A stretch of 64,000 bases of DNA from JAICMB01 sp963802915. Its GTDB lineage: Bacteria > Acidobacteriota > Terriglobia > Bryobacterales > Bryobacteraceae. A program made the position numbers and the translations under genes. The notes under the pieces were generated by a model that did not search any database, had not been told where the DNA came from, and saw only the letters and a program-made list of their open reading frames with translations. Positions 24,748-33,086 of this stretch are shown piece by piece. Numbering within the stretch: the stretch's first letter is position 1; every line of letters begins with the position of its first letter. The stretch lies in NCBI GenBank assembly GCA_963802915.1, contig CAWDKQ010000012.1:372001-436000 (forward strand), written 5' to 3'.

Positions 24748-26475
24748 TCAGAAGAGACCTTCGACCATCACTACTCGTTCTTTGGGATCTCCTTCCTGGC
24801 TGAAATACAAGTAGTGCTCGTCGGGCGACAGGAAAGCGGATTGGGGACTGAATGAAATATCCGCCAGCGCGACAGACTTCTTGGTCTCCGGCTCAAAGCG
24901 AATAATCTTACCGGCGCCTTTTCCCTGCTTGGGCTCTTCGAACAGGTACAAATATCGCGATCCGATTGCAACGCTTACCCACCAGAGCTTGGCTTGAGTC
25001 AAAAAGTGTTCCTCAGCGCCACCCGCGATCGGTATTCGACACAACTCGGGGTATGGGGTCGTGAAAAAGTACAGAAACCTGCCATCGTGTGAAACTCGCG
25101 GCCACATGCCGTCAGCGCCGAGACCTACAATTTTCCCATCTGAGATGTCAACTCGCACTTGGGGCGACTCCAGACCATGAGCCTGATCGTTGACTGGCCA
25201 ACCCTGCGATCCATAAAGCGCCTTGCTGTCCGGAGCCCACGTGGGGAAGTCTAAGGCGTAAGCGTCCTTAGCCAGTCGGCGAACATTTCCGCCGGACGAG
25301 GGCACCACGTAAAGATAAGACCTGACGTCAGCGTTGCCATGTCGCGGAAATGTCGTAAAAGCGACCCATTTTCCATCCGGCGAATAACCGATCAGGCTCG
25401 GTGCGCCATCGTCAACTGGATTAGTGAAACCCGGGATAGCTCGGACCAATGGACGCTCATTCGTTCCATCGGCGTTCGCGACCCAGATTTCCGAAATACC
25501 AGTCCGCGTAGTGATGAAAACACGAGCGCGTCCATCCGGCGAACAACCAGGCGCTCCATAGAAGCAGCCTGAGTCCTCCACGGTTTCTATTTTCGGCGGT
25601 GTCGATTTTAGATCGGCTCGCCAGAGTGCTTCGACCCGAGTTGTTTCAGTCGCGAGCGCCCTCCCGCCAGTTAGCAACTGAGTGATCGAAAGTGTATCAG
25701 AAAGCCCAGGAATTGTTTGAGGCCGCGCTCCCGGCCCGAGCTTCAGACGCCGTAGATAAGAGACATCGCCCGAAGTCTCATAGATGATCTGCTTCCCGTC
25801 TGGTGTCCAATGCACTGCCGATATTTCGCGGGGCTCACGCGCAATCGTCGTCGGCGGCTCATTCGGAAGATAATCAGTTAGCCGCACCAGCTTAAGCGTT
25901 GAACCATCGGCATACGCCAGCTTGCGGCCATCGGGAGAAAAGGCAGACGCGCCTCCTTTTGGAGCCAACCTGCGGACGCGTTTCCCCGTTTCGGCAGAAA
26001 ATAGTTCAGGCCTGCACTCAGAAAGCGCCGCGCTGATATAAACGCTGGCGACAAGAAAACGGCCATCCGGACTCCAACTACTCTCGAGCGCACTATCGCA
26101 GATCGTGCCCAAGTGTTTTTCTGAACCATGGCCCAAATCGCGAATAAACAACCTATTATCGAAGTGCGCGTATACCCGGGTGAACGCGATCTTCTTGCCA
26201 TCAGGGGACCATCGCGGAGACGTCAGAACCCCTTCCTCCCTGTCTCTTCCAGCCAAGAACCGGGCACTGCCCCCGGCGACCGGCCGGGTATAAACATCAC
26301 AGGAATAATCCGGCTTGCACCACTCGAAGACAAGCGTTTTCCCATCCGGCGACAAGCTGCCATCGCTCGTTTCGCTGTCCAGTTCTAAGAGCGGCTTGAT
26401 CCGGATTTGTGCCGATGCAGTTCCAACGACAAATGCACAAGCATAGAAAAAGGACCGTGCTCGTGATGTACGCAT
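24748..26475 (-). CDS. Secreted PD40/TolB-like propeller protein
   Basis: A 575-residue protein with signal peptide (FFYACAFVVGTASA). The mature part is a run of PD40-type blades, each with the SPDGKxxxF signature: SLSPDGKTLVFEW, RWSPDGKKIAFTR, SWSPDGRFLVASV, AFSPDGRKLAYAD, HWTPDGKQIIYET, GYSPDGKWVAFTT and others to the C-terminus, where LSPDEHYLYFSQ closes the fold. These TolB-like propellers usually mediate protein interaction. In acidobacteria similar C-terminal sensor domains are fused to serine/threonine kinases or to winged-helix regulators, but no such domain is present here. No operon partner is evident. Function unknown. Confidence 0.85.
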   Translation of the reverse strand: MRTSRARSFFYACAFVVGTASAQIRIKPLLELDSETSDGSLSPDGKTLVFEWCKPDYSCDVYTRPVAGGSARFLAGRDREEGVLTSPRWSPDGKKIAFTRVYAHFDNRLFIRDLGHGSEKHLGTICDSALESSWSPDGRFLVASVYISAALSECRPELFSAETGKRVRRLAPKGGASAFSPDGRKLAYADGSTLKLVRLTDYLPNEPPTTIAREPREISAVHWTPDGKQIIYETSGDVSYLRRLKLGPGARPQTIPGLSDTLSITQLLTGGRALATETTRVEALWRADLKSTPPKIETVEDSGCFYGAPGCSPDGRARVFITTRTGISEIWVANADGTNERPLVRAIPGFTNPVDDGAPSLIGYSPDGKWVAFTTFPRHGNADVRSYLYVVPSSGGNVRRLAKDAYALDFPTWAPDSKALYGSQGWPVNDQAHGLESPQVRVDISDGKIVGLGADGMWPRVSHDGRFLYFFTTPYPELCRIPIAGGAEEHFLTQAKLWWVSVAIGSRYLYLFEEPKQGKGAGKIIRFEPETKKSVALADISFSPQSAFLSPDEHYLYFSQEGDPKERVVMVEGLF

Positions 26476-26620
26476 GCTGCTAATCTACGTATAGCGCGAA
26501 GGGCGCAACCAGTCCGCGGAAAGGGCCGTGCCCACCTTCAGCAGTACGATTCGTTTTACGAACATTCTTTCAGCCTGATTCGTGCGGACTCCAGGCGCAA
26601 TTTAGAAAGGAAGTTCGTAA

Positions 26621-27625
26621 ATGAACACCACCGATCTCAAGCCTCTGCCGGCTCGTCCCAACCTGGAGCAATACAAGAAACAAGCGAAGGACCTGAAGTC
26701 CAGCGCGACGAATCTCAAACTGGCCGACGCGCAATTGCAAATCGCCCGCGAACACGGCTTCCTGAGTTGGCCGAAATTCGCAAAACACATCGAAGGTCTC
26801 AGCAGCTCAAATTCTCCTGTCTCGAAGTTCGAGCAGGCAGCCGATGCAATCGTGACCGGCGATCGCGCCACGCTCGAATCTCTGTTAAACGACGACCCGA
26901 AACTCATCCATCAACGCTCGACACGAGTACATCGTGCAACACTGCTCCACTACATCTCGGCCAACGGCTTCGAAAACTACCGTCAGAAAACGCCTGCGAA
27001 CGCCGCCGCAATCGCGAAGCTGCTTCTTAACGCCGGAGCCGAAGTCGACGCCATAGCAGACTCGTACGGAAAAGACACGACGCTGGGTCTGATAGCCAGC
27101 AGCATCCATCCCAAACGCGCCGGAGTACAAATCGCTCTTCTGGAACTCCTGCTCGAACATGGCGCCGATGTGAACGGCGTCGCAGGCGGATCGACCCCGC
27201 TCATCGCTGCGCTCCACAACGGCCATGGTGAAGCCGCCGCGTTTCTCGCCTCTCATGGCGCGCGCCTGGATCTCGAAGGAGCCGCCGGCGTGGGTGGGCT
27301 CGATCTGGTCAAGACCCTGCTTAACACTGCGCCGAAAGACGAGATGGAGTCGGGCTTCAAGTGGGCGTGCGAGTATGGCAGAAATGACGTGGTCGAGTTC
27401 CTCCTGAACGCCGGCGTCACGGGAGAGACTGGCTTGCACTGGGCAATTATCGGTAGACAACTCGATACCATCAAGCTACTCCTCAAACACGGCGCATCGC
27501 TCGAAGCGCTCAACGAGTACGGCGCCACGCCATTAGGGCAAGCCTTGTGGTCGGCTGAGCATAATCCGGAAATAGATTACGTTCCAATTATCGAAATCCT
27601 CCGCCGCCATGGTCGCTACACTTAG
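26621..27625 (+). CDS. Ankyrin-repeat protein
   Basis: A 334-residue soluble protein. After an N-terminal segment of about 60 residues (PARPNLEQYKKQAKDLKS and a block ALAREHGFLSWPKFAKHI-like, here QIAREHGFLSWPKF) there are ankyrin repeats with the pattern LLHYISANGF, AKLLLNAGAEVDA, LLELLLEHGADVNGVAGGSTPL, EAAAFLASHGARLD, VEFLLNAGVTGETGLHWAI and IKLLLKHGASLEALNEYGATPL. The repeat fold binds partner proteins, so a scaffold role is expected but the partner is unknown. No signal peptide is visible. The start has an AGGAAG ribosome binding site. It ends 3 bases before the acyl-CoA dehydrogenase gene, so the two may be cotranscribed, though a functional link is not evident. Confidence 0.88.
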   Translation: MNTTDLKPLPARPNLEQYKKQAKDLKSSATNLKLADAQLQIAREHGFLSWPKFAKHIEGLSSSNSPVSKFEQAADAIVTGDRATLESLLNDDPKLIHQRSTRVHRATLLHYISANGFENYRQKTPANAAAIAKLLLNAGAEVDAIADSYGKDTTLGLIASSIHPKRAGVQIALLELLLEHGADVNGVAGGSTPLIAALHNGHGEAAAFLASHGARLDLEGAAGVGGLDLVKTLLNTAPKDEMESGFKWACEYGRNDVVEFLLNAGVTGETGLHWAIIGRQLDTIKLLLKHGASLEALNEYGATPLGQALWSAEHNPEIDYVPIIEILRRHGRYT

Positions 27626-27628
27626 GTC

Positions 27629-28798
27629 ATGGCTCGTTTCTCCGGCGTCGATTACCTCCACATCGACTCTCAGTTTTCGGAACAGGAACTGCTCGTCCGC
27701 CAGACCGCCCGGCAGTTCGTGGAAGACCGCGTCATTCCGGTCGTGCGCGAAGCCTATCGCGACGGCATTTTTCCCAAACACCTGATCCCCGAACTCGGCG
27801 CTCTTGGATTCCTGGGCGCCAATCTCGAAGGCTACGGATGCGCCGGCTTGAACAATGTCGAATACGGCCTGGTGATGCAGGAACTGGAGCGCGGCGATTC
27901 CGGACTGCGCAGCTTCGCCTCCGTCCAGGGCGCGCTCGTGATGTATCCCATCTACACCTACGGATCGGAAGAACAGAAGCAGCGCTGGCTCCCGAAACTC
28001 CAATCGGGCGAAGCCGTCGGCTGCTTCGGACTAACCGAACCCGGATTCGGATCGAATCCCGCCGGCATGTTGACGAAAGCCCGCCAGGACGGCGATTCAT
28101 GGATATTGAACGGCGAAAAGACCTGGATCACAAACGGATCCATGGCGGACATCGCGGTAGTTTGGGCGCGCGCCGAAGAAGGCATTCGTGGATTCCTGGT
28201 GGAAAAAGGAACACCAGGATTCAGCGCCTCCGATCTGCACGGCAAGCTTTCCATGCGAGCTTCGGTCACTTCCAGCCTGTCCTTCTCCGATTGCCGCGTC
28301 CCGGCGTCCAGCATGCTTCCGTGCGGAAAGGGCCTGAAGGCGCCGCTGGGCTGTCTCACGCAGGCGCGATTCGGAATCGGTTGGGGCGTCATCGGTGCAG
28401 CCATGGATTGCTATGAAGCAGCTCGCCAATACACTCTGGCGCGCAAACAGTTCGACAACAAGCCGATCGCTTCGCACCAGCTGGTTCAGGAAAAGCTCGC
28501 CTGGATGATCACGGAAATTACCAAAGCGCAGCTCCTGGCATTGCATACCGGCCGCTTGAAAGATCAGGGCAAAATCGAAGCGGCGCACATCTCGATGCTC
28601 AAGCGCAACAACGTCGCCATGGCGCTCGAATGCGCCCGCCTCAGCCGCGATCTGCTCGGCGCCAACGGCATCATGGACGAGTACCCCATCATGCGCCACA
28701 TGTGCAATCTCGAAACCGTCAAAACATACGAAGGCACCGATCACATCCACACGCTGGTGATTGGCGAGCGTGTCACCGGAATCCCGGCGTACAAATAA
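27629..28798 (+). CDS. gcdH: Acyl-CoA dehydrogenase, glutaryl-CoA dehydrogenase type
   Basis: A 389-residue FAD enzyme. The segment SGLRSFASVQGALVMYPIY (residues 91-109) and the C-terminal YEGTDHIHTLVIG are characteristic of glutaryl-CoA dehydrogenase, which oxidises and decarboxylates glutaryl-CoA to crotonyl-CoA in lysine and aromatic degradation. E368 in YEGT is the expected catalytic base, and R94 of RSF matches the substrate-carboxylate-binding arginine position. FAD-binding GCFGLTEPGFGSNP (131-144) and WITNG blocks are intact. Length matches the family (about 390). The stop codon is directly followed by the start of the AraD1/GguC gene, so they share an mRNA. A broader acyl-CoA dehydrogenase role is possible, but the signature is good. 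Confidence 0.88.
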   Translation: MARFSGVDYLHIDSQFSEQELLVRQTARQFVEDRVIPVVREAYRDGIFPKHLIPELGALGFLGANLEGYGCAGLNNVEYGLVMQELERGDSGLRSFASVQGALVMYPIYTYGSEEQKQRWLPKLQSGEAVGCFGLTEPGFGSNPAGMLTKARQDGDSWILNGEKTWITNGSMADIAVVWARAEEGIRGFLVEKGTPGFSASDLHGKLSMRASVTSSLSFSDCRVPASSMLPCGKGLKAPLGCLTQARFGIGWGVIGAAMDCYEAARQYTLARKQFDNKPIASHQLVQEKLAWMITEITKAQLLALHTGRLKDQGKIEAAHISMLKRNNVAMALECARLSRDLLGANGIMDEYPIMRHMCNLETVKTYEGTDHIHTLVIGERVTGIPAYK

Positions 28799-29779
28799 AT
28801 GCGCCTCGTTCAGCTCCGAAGTCCCGCCGGCGAACAGCGCGTCGGCCTGGTCGAAGACGATGTAATTCGGCTCCTTGATCGCTACGAATCGATTTACGAC
28901 CTCGCGCGAGCGTCCACTTCCGTTGCCCAAACCGTGAGCGAGAACCGCTCCAGCGAAACTCTCGATTACGAACCGATCTATCGGCTCCAATCCGGCTGGA
29001 GACTGCTCGTCCCGTTCACGCACCCGGAACCGGCTCGCTGCCTCGTCTCCGGTACCGGCCTCACACACAAAGCCAGCGCGAAGAATCGCGACGCCATGCA
29101 CGCCAAACGCGAGGACCTGTCCGACAGCATGAAAATGTACCTCTCCGGCCTCGAAGGAGGCCGTCCGGAACCGGGAGCCATCGGCGTGGCGCCGGAATGG
29201 TTCTACAAAGGAAACGGCTCCATTTTACGGGCGCACGGCGAGCCGCTTCTAACACCCTCCTACGCTCAAGATGGCGGCGAAGAGCCCGAGATTGCCGGTG
29301 TCTACCTCATCGATGAAACCGGCCAGCCGCGCCGCGTCGGCATGACCATGGCGAACGAATTTTCCGATCATCGTCTGGAAAAGCAAAATTATCTCTACCT
29401 CGCGCCGTCGAAGCTCCGCAATTGCTCTATCGGTCCCGAACTGATCACCGACCCCGACTTTAGTAATGTTCCCGGCGTCGTTCGCATCGAGCGCGACGGT
29501 CAGACGCTATGGTCGCAAGCCATCCAGAGCGGCGAAGAAAACATGGCGCATTCGCTCGCCAACCTGGAACACCATCACTTTAAGTTCGACGAGCATCGTA
29601 GGCCGGGCGACATTCACATCCATTTCTTCGGAGCAGACGCGTTCAGTTTCGGCGCCGGCATCGAACTTAAGCAAGGTGACATTATGGAGGTCGCCTTCGA
29701 AGGGTTTGGTAAGCCGCTACGTAATCCGGTGAACATAGACAGAGGTCGGGCACCGCTGATCGCCGCTAAACCGCTCTAG
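28799..29779 (+). CDS. AraD1/GguC-like fumarylacetoacetate hydrolase-fold protein
   Basis: A 326-residue protein of the FAH superfamily. It resembles the AraD1/GguC group: opening MRLVQLRSPAGEQRVGLVED, a loop GTGLTHKASAKNRDAMH, then EPEIAGVYLID, GMTMANEFSDHRLEKQNY, and a C-terminal FGADAFSFGAGIELKQGD. In FAH enzymes metal ligands come from such E, E and D residues. Characterised AraD1 members act on 2-keto-3-deoxy sugar acids (arabinonate pathway); some relatives are called GguC. The start codon abuts the stop of the acyl-CoA dehydrogenase gene with no spacing, so coupled translation is likely. That pairing does not by itself explain a single pathway. No frame damage. Confidence 0.85.
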   Translation: MRLVQLRSPAGEQRVGLVEDDVIRLLDRYESIYDLARASTSVAQTVSENRSSETLDYEPIYRLQSGWRLLVPFTHPEPARCLVSGTGLTHKASAKNRDAMHAKREDLSDSMKMYLSGLEGGRPEPGAIGVAPEWFYKGNGSILRAHGEPLLTPSYAQDGGEEPEIAGVYLIDETGQPRRVGMTMANEFSDHRLEKQNYLYLAPSKLRNCSIGPELITDPDFSNVPGVVRIERDGQTLWSQAIQSGEENMAHSLANLEHHHFKFDEHRRPGDIHIHFFGADAFSFGAGIELKQGDIMEVAFEGFGKPLRNPVNIDRGRAPLIAAKPL

Positions 29780-29812
29780 ATTCGAATTTTCTTGTTACAA
29801 ACCGGGAACTAG

Positions 29813-29818
29813 TTGACG
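29813..29818 (+). promoter_or_regulatory. Possible -35 element before the structured RNA
   Basis: TTGACG at 29813-29818 lies within TGAC-gcattt-GTCA, a small inverted repeat (29814-29827). A TAGTTT sequence follows after 15 bases at 29834-29839. As a promoter it is below consensus, but its place immediately before the structured segment at 29841 is suggestive. Confidence 0.3.
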
Positions 29819-29840
29819 CATTTGTCAGTCAAATAGTTTA

Positions 29841-30021
29841 GGCCGCCGGCAGTTACACCATTCATGTGGCGTTTCTCCCGAAGCGAAACCCTTTTGATGC
29901 GCCGGCGGCCCCTACCTGGTGAAACGAACCCCTCGCCTGCCTCACTACTATCCTGAGACCTGCAAACAGGTAGTCGGAGGAGGGAAGGAGGGTCTTTCTC
30001 TCGGTGAGACCCTCCTTTTTA
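29841..30021 (+). ncRNA. Candidate structured leader or small RNA ending in an intrinsic terminator
   Basis: Three hairpin elements follow each other. First, GGCCGCCGGC (29841-29850) pairs perfectly with GCCGGCGGCC (29901-29910), closing a domain that also holds GTTTC/GAAAC. Second, CTACCTG (29912-29918) pairs with CAGGTAG (29967-29973). Third, AGGAGGGTCT (29986-29995) pairs with AGACCCTCCT (30007-30016) followed by TTTTAAA, an intrinsic terminator. The pyrimidine stretch CCCCTCGCCTGCCTC could pair alternatively with the purine-rich run before the terminator, so an attenuation switch is conceivable. The terminator ends about 50 bases before the acyl-CoA synthetase start, the usual position for a cis-acting leader, but an independent RNA is equally possible. 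I could not match it to a riboswitch class I know. Confidence 0.5.
29986..30020 (+). terminator. Intrinsic terminator upstream of acyl-CoA synthetase
   Basis: A 10-bp perfect stem (29986-29995 with 30007-30016) with an 11-base loop, followed by TTTTAAA. It ends either the AraD1/GguC transcript or the structured RNA, and sits about 50 bases ahead of the next gene. Confidence 0.8.
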
Positions 30022-30072
30022 AACGACTTCCAATTGCGCTCCATAGCCCGCTAGCTGTACGCTGTACCCATC

Positions 30073-31701
30073 GTGACTGGTCTCATGATGGACTACCCGT
30101 TGACGCTCAAGCACGTTCTTGAACGTTCCGCGAAGCTGTACCCCCGGAAAGAAATTGCCAGCCGCCTCGACGACGGATCGATGCACCGGTACACGTACGC
30201 CGATTTCCACCGGCGCGTTCACTGTCTGGCGCACGTACTCAAGGAACTCGAAGTGCAACCGGGCGACCGGATCGGTACGCTGTGTTGGAACAGCTACCGG
30301 CATCTGGAACTCTACTTCGCCGTTCCCTGCTACGGGGCTGTATTGCACACGCTGAATCTGCGGCTGTCCTCCGACCAGTTGGCGTTCATTATCAATCACG
30401 CCGAGGAGCGGATCATTTTCGTCGATGCTTCTCTACTGCCAATTCTGGAGCCGATCCGCAACGAGTTGAAATCCGTACGCCAAATCGTGGTGCTGGACGA
30501 TTTGGATCTCGATGCCGCGCCGGAGACGCCTTATCCGTGGCCGGAACTTGACGAAAAAACCGCGGCGGCTACTTGCTACACGTCGGGAACTACAGGCAAT
30601 CCGAAAGGCGTGCTGTACACGCATCGGTCGCTGTTCCTGCACAGCTACGGAACCTGCATGGCCGACAGTTTTGCACTGAGCGAGAGGGACACCATTCTGC
30701 AATTGGTTCCGATGTTTCATGCCAACGGCTGGGGCATCCCGTTTGCCGGCGTCATGACCGGGTCGCGGATGGTTTTCAGCGGAAAGTTGCTCCAACCCGC
30801 CGATATCGCCTATTTGATTCAGAACGAACGCGCAACGTTTACGGCCGGTGTGCCGACACTATGGATGGGTTTGTACAGCTACCTGGAATCGAACCCGCAT
30901 GACATTTCGAGTTTGCGAACGATCGCGGCGGCCGGTTCCGCGCTGCCACGCCAATTCATTGAGCTGTACCAGAAAAAATACGGAATCGAGTTTATGCTGG
31001 CGTGGGGCATGACAGAGACCACGCCGATCGCGACCGTAACTTGTCTTAAGAGCAATCTGGAACGGCTCCCCGCCAACGAGCGCCTGGATGTGCTCGCGCG
31101 GCACGGGATGCCGCTTGCGGGGGTCGACGTCCGAATCGTGGACGAGAGCGGCAAAGAGCTCGCCTGGGACGGAACCACGATGGGCGAGTTGCAGATCCGC
31201 GGGCCGTGGATTGCCAGCGGCTACTATAACGATCCGCGCAGCGAGGACGCTTTCATGGACGGCTGGTTCCGGACAGGCGACGTGGCGACCATCGACGCTG
31301 AAGGCTACATCCAGATCATGGATCGCACCAAGGACCTGGTGAAGAGCGGCGGCGAATGGATCTCCAGCGTCGATCTTGAAAACGCCATCATGGCGCATCC
31401 CAAAGTGATGGAAGCGGCCGTGATCGGAGTGTTCCACCCAAAATGGCAGGAGCGGCCGATCGCCTGCGTCGCTCCGCTTCCGGAATTTAAAGATCAGATC
31501 ACGAAGCTGGAGATTCTCGAGTTTCTAGCTTCGAGGGTCGCGAAGTGGTGGCTGCCCGACGATGTCGTTTTTATCGAAGCGGTGCCGAAGACGAGCGTCG
31601 GAAAATTTAACAAGCGAGCGCTGCGAGAGCAATTTCAGAATTATCAGGCCGATTCCGAAAAGCAGGAAGGTGGCCGGCTCGGGCACAGTCAGGGCAAATG
31701 A
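30073..31701 (+). CDS. Acyl-CoA synthetase (AMP-forming), AlkK/FadD-like
   Basis: A 542-residue adenylate-forming enzyme activating fatty or related acids to CoA esters. Motifs: P-loop-like YTSGTTGNPKGV (A3, near residue 169), WGMTETTP (A5, near residue 315), GWFRTGDVATIDAEGY (A7) and a C-terminal PKTSVGKFNKRALRE with the catalytic lysine. Starts are possible at GTG 30073 or the ATGs at 30085 and 30088; the family usually begins near PLTLKHVLERS, so 30085/30088 fits best. The last about 20 residues (after NYQ) are unlike the family and are read antisense to the PEP-CTERM gene that overlaps by 177 bases. The normal stop seems lost. It may be controlled by the upstream structured leader. Confidence 0.9.
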   Translation: MTGLMMDYPLTLKHVLERSAKLYPRKEIASRLDDGSMHRYTYADFHRRVHCLAHVLKELEVQPGDRIGTLCWNSYRHLELYFAVPCYGAVLHTLNLRLSSDQLAFIINHAEERIIFVDASLLPILEPIRNELKSVRQIVVLDDLDLDAAPETPYPWPELDEKTAAATCYTSGTTGNPKGVLYTHRSLFLHSYGTCMADSFALSERDTILQLVPMFHANGWGIPFAGVMTGSRMVFSGKLLQPADIAYLIQNERATFTAGVPTLWMGLYSYLESNPHDISSLRTIAAAGSALPRQFIELYQKKYGIEFMLAWGMTETTPIATVTCLKSNLERLPANERLDVLARHGMPLAGVDVRIVDESGKELAWDGTTMGELQIRGPWIASGYYNDPRSEDAFMDGWFRTGDVATIDAEGYIQIMDRTKDLVKSGGEWISSVDLENAIMAHPKVMEAAVIGVFHPKWQERPIACVAPLPEFKDQITKLEILEFLASRVAKWWLPDDVVFIEAVPKTSVGKFNKRALREQFQNYQADSEKQEGGRLGHSQGK

Positions 31702-32352
31702 CTGCGGGTCGAGGCGAAAAGAATCGAACTGGCCATTGAGAACGCCTTGGCCGAAAATCTGGCCGGCATTATCGATTGAGAACGCCTCGTCGAGCGTCCA
31801 GCCGGAATCCGCCGGTATCAAGTTGTTCAGGTCGAGCATTACGCCATTCAGAAAAACGAACGCGTGCGTATCGCCATCGCTCAAAGTGCTGTAACCGACG
31901 ATCGATCCGGCATCATTTATGCCGTAGCCGTAACTCGACAAGCCGCCGAGAGTTCCGAGATCAAAAAGATAGCCGCGGTTGTCAGCAAAAGCATGGATGT
32001 AGCCGGAAGCGGTGGTGGAATGGCCTGCCACTTCGCCAGAATCGTTGATCGCCATGCCCCAGCTATCAACTCCGCCGAGCGTTCCGAGCATTGTGAGTCC
32101 GGAAGACTGGGTCCAAGTGAAGGCACGGAAAGCTCCGTCGCCGGTATCGCCATAGCCGACGGCTTCGCCGGAAGAATTGATGCCGTAAACGGCGCTCCAC
32201 GAACCGCCCGACAGCACTCCAACATTGCTCGTCAAAGACTGCGGCGAACTGCCTTCAGACGGGCCGAGATCGACGACAGAGTATAGATTCGATCCGCTCA
32301 ATAAGCCCGTCGCGAGCAATGCTGTGAGATATCTCATGTGACTTTGAAGCAC
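31525..32352 (-). CDS. PEP-CTERM-sorted HAF-repeat protein
   Basis: Up to 275 residues; the ATG at 32337 gives a better signal peptide (MRYLTALLATGLLSGSNLYS). The mature part has HAF-type repeats: LGTLGGVDSWGMAINDSGEVAG and LGTLGGLSSYGYGINDAGSIVG, here cited as the shared cores LGTLGG and GINDAGSIVG. A PEP-CTERM signal follows: VPEPAT at 223-228, a hydrophobic stretch to about 242, then SQR. Such signals are normally the extreme C-terminus, yet 30 further residues continue into the antisense strand of the acyl-CoA synthetase gene; the usual stop is missing. This protein is the likely substrate of the exosortase encoded upstream at 33079-33996, from which it is separated by the EpsI gene. Confidence 0.83.
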   Translation of the reverse strand: MLQSHMRYLTALLATGLLSGSNLYSVVDLGPSEGSSPQSLTSNVGVLSGGSWSAVYGINSSGEAVGYGDTGDGAFRAFTWTQSSGLTMLGTLGGVDSWGMAINDSGEVAGHSTTASGYIHAFADNRGYLFDLGTLGGLSSYGYGINDAGSIVGYSTLSDGDTHAFVFLNGVMLDLNNLIPADSGWTLDEAFSIDNAGQIFGQGVLNGQFDSFRLDPQSFALTVPEPATFLLFGIGLIILKLLSQRSLVKFSDARLRHRFDKNDIVGQPPLRDPRS

Positions 32353-32447
32353 AAGTATCCCACCCGCATCGAGAAAGCGTAAGGTGTTTATGGTCCCAAT
32401 CTATAAGGCCACTTCTGTGGTACGCGGCAACTATTCCGTGGGGGATA

Positions 32448-33086
32448 TCAGGCCGGAAGATAAGAACGCAGGATGCCGAAAAATGACTGGATAAAATCGA
32501 TACCGGTTTGCGTCGCTACTTGTTCCTGATTATTCGTGACGGGAACAATGACGCGGACGAGGGAAGTATCGGTGCGGTTGTAGCGCAGCGCGTCCGCCGC
32601 CACGAAGACCATTGCTTTATACTCGCTGGCAACGACGCGATCGCGCGACTGATACCAATACAGGACGACATCCTTGGCATCCGCTTTGGAGACGATATAG
32701 CGGTTGACAGTGATCGGAGCGGGGCGGCCGGGAACGGTTAAGGATATTTCGTCCGAAACCGACCAGACCCAGCCGGAACCGGGCAGGCAATTCTTCGGCG
32801 AATGGGGCGATTGTCCGGAACGCTGGGAGTTGAAATACGCAACGAATAAGTCCGCGATGCGAGTCGGCGACTCTGCGTACCAGGCGGTGATGTAATCGTC
32901 GCCGCGCAAGACGTTCTTGACGTCCTCTTCCATGACGCCGCGCTGCACCAGTCGCCAATTGCCGAGCCGATCCGGGAAGGTATTGAACGGGCGATGCACG
33001 GGGGTGGTTTCGCCCCGCGAGAAGCCATAAAACAAGCCGGCCTGAGCCAGGAAAACGACCGTCAGGATCACTGCACTCTTACGCAT
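32448..33086 (-). CDS. epsI: EpsI-family exosortase-associated protein
   Basis: A 212-residue exported or membrane-anchored protein: N-terminal hydrophobic segment (VILTVVFLAQAGLFYGF), then an EpsI-like domain with FPDRLGNWRLVQ, FVAYFNSQRSGQSPHSPKNCLPGSGW and VNRYIVSKADAKDVVLYWYQSRDR. The block SPKNCLPGSGW is the most conserved element of the family. EpsI-type proteins are found with exosortases in polysaccharide and PEP-CTERM loci and are thought to assist processing or export; the mechanism is not settled. Its start overlaps the exosortase stop by 8 bases, so they are cotranscribed and probably act together. The PEP-CTERM gene follows about 95 bases downstream on the same strand. Confidence 0.9.
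   Translation of the reverse strand: MRKSAVILTVVFLAQAGLFYGFSRGETTPVHRPFNTFPDRLGNWRLVQRGVMEEDVKNVLRGDDYITAWYAESPTRIADLFVAYFNSQRSGQSPHSPKNCLPGSGWVWSVSDEISLTVPGRPAPITVNRYIVSKADAKDVVLYWYQSRDRVVASEYKAMVFVAADALRYNRTDTSLVRVIVPVTNNQEQVATQTGIDFIQSFFGILRSYLPA

Noticed and set aside
29841..30021. T-box or common metabolite riboswitch in the leader before the acyl-CoA synthetase gene
   Set aside because: The AGGGTGGNACCGCG sequence of T-boxes and the core motifs of cobalamin and TPP classes are absent. The segment is therefore kept only as an unclassified structured RNA.
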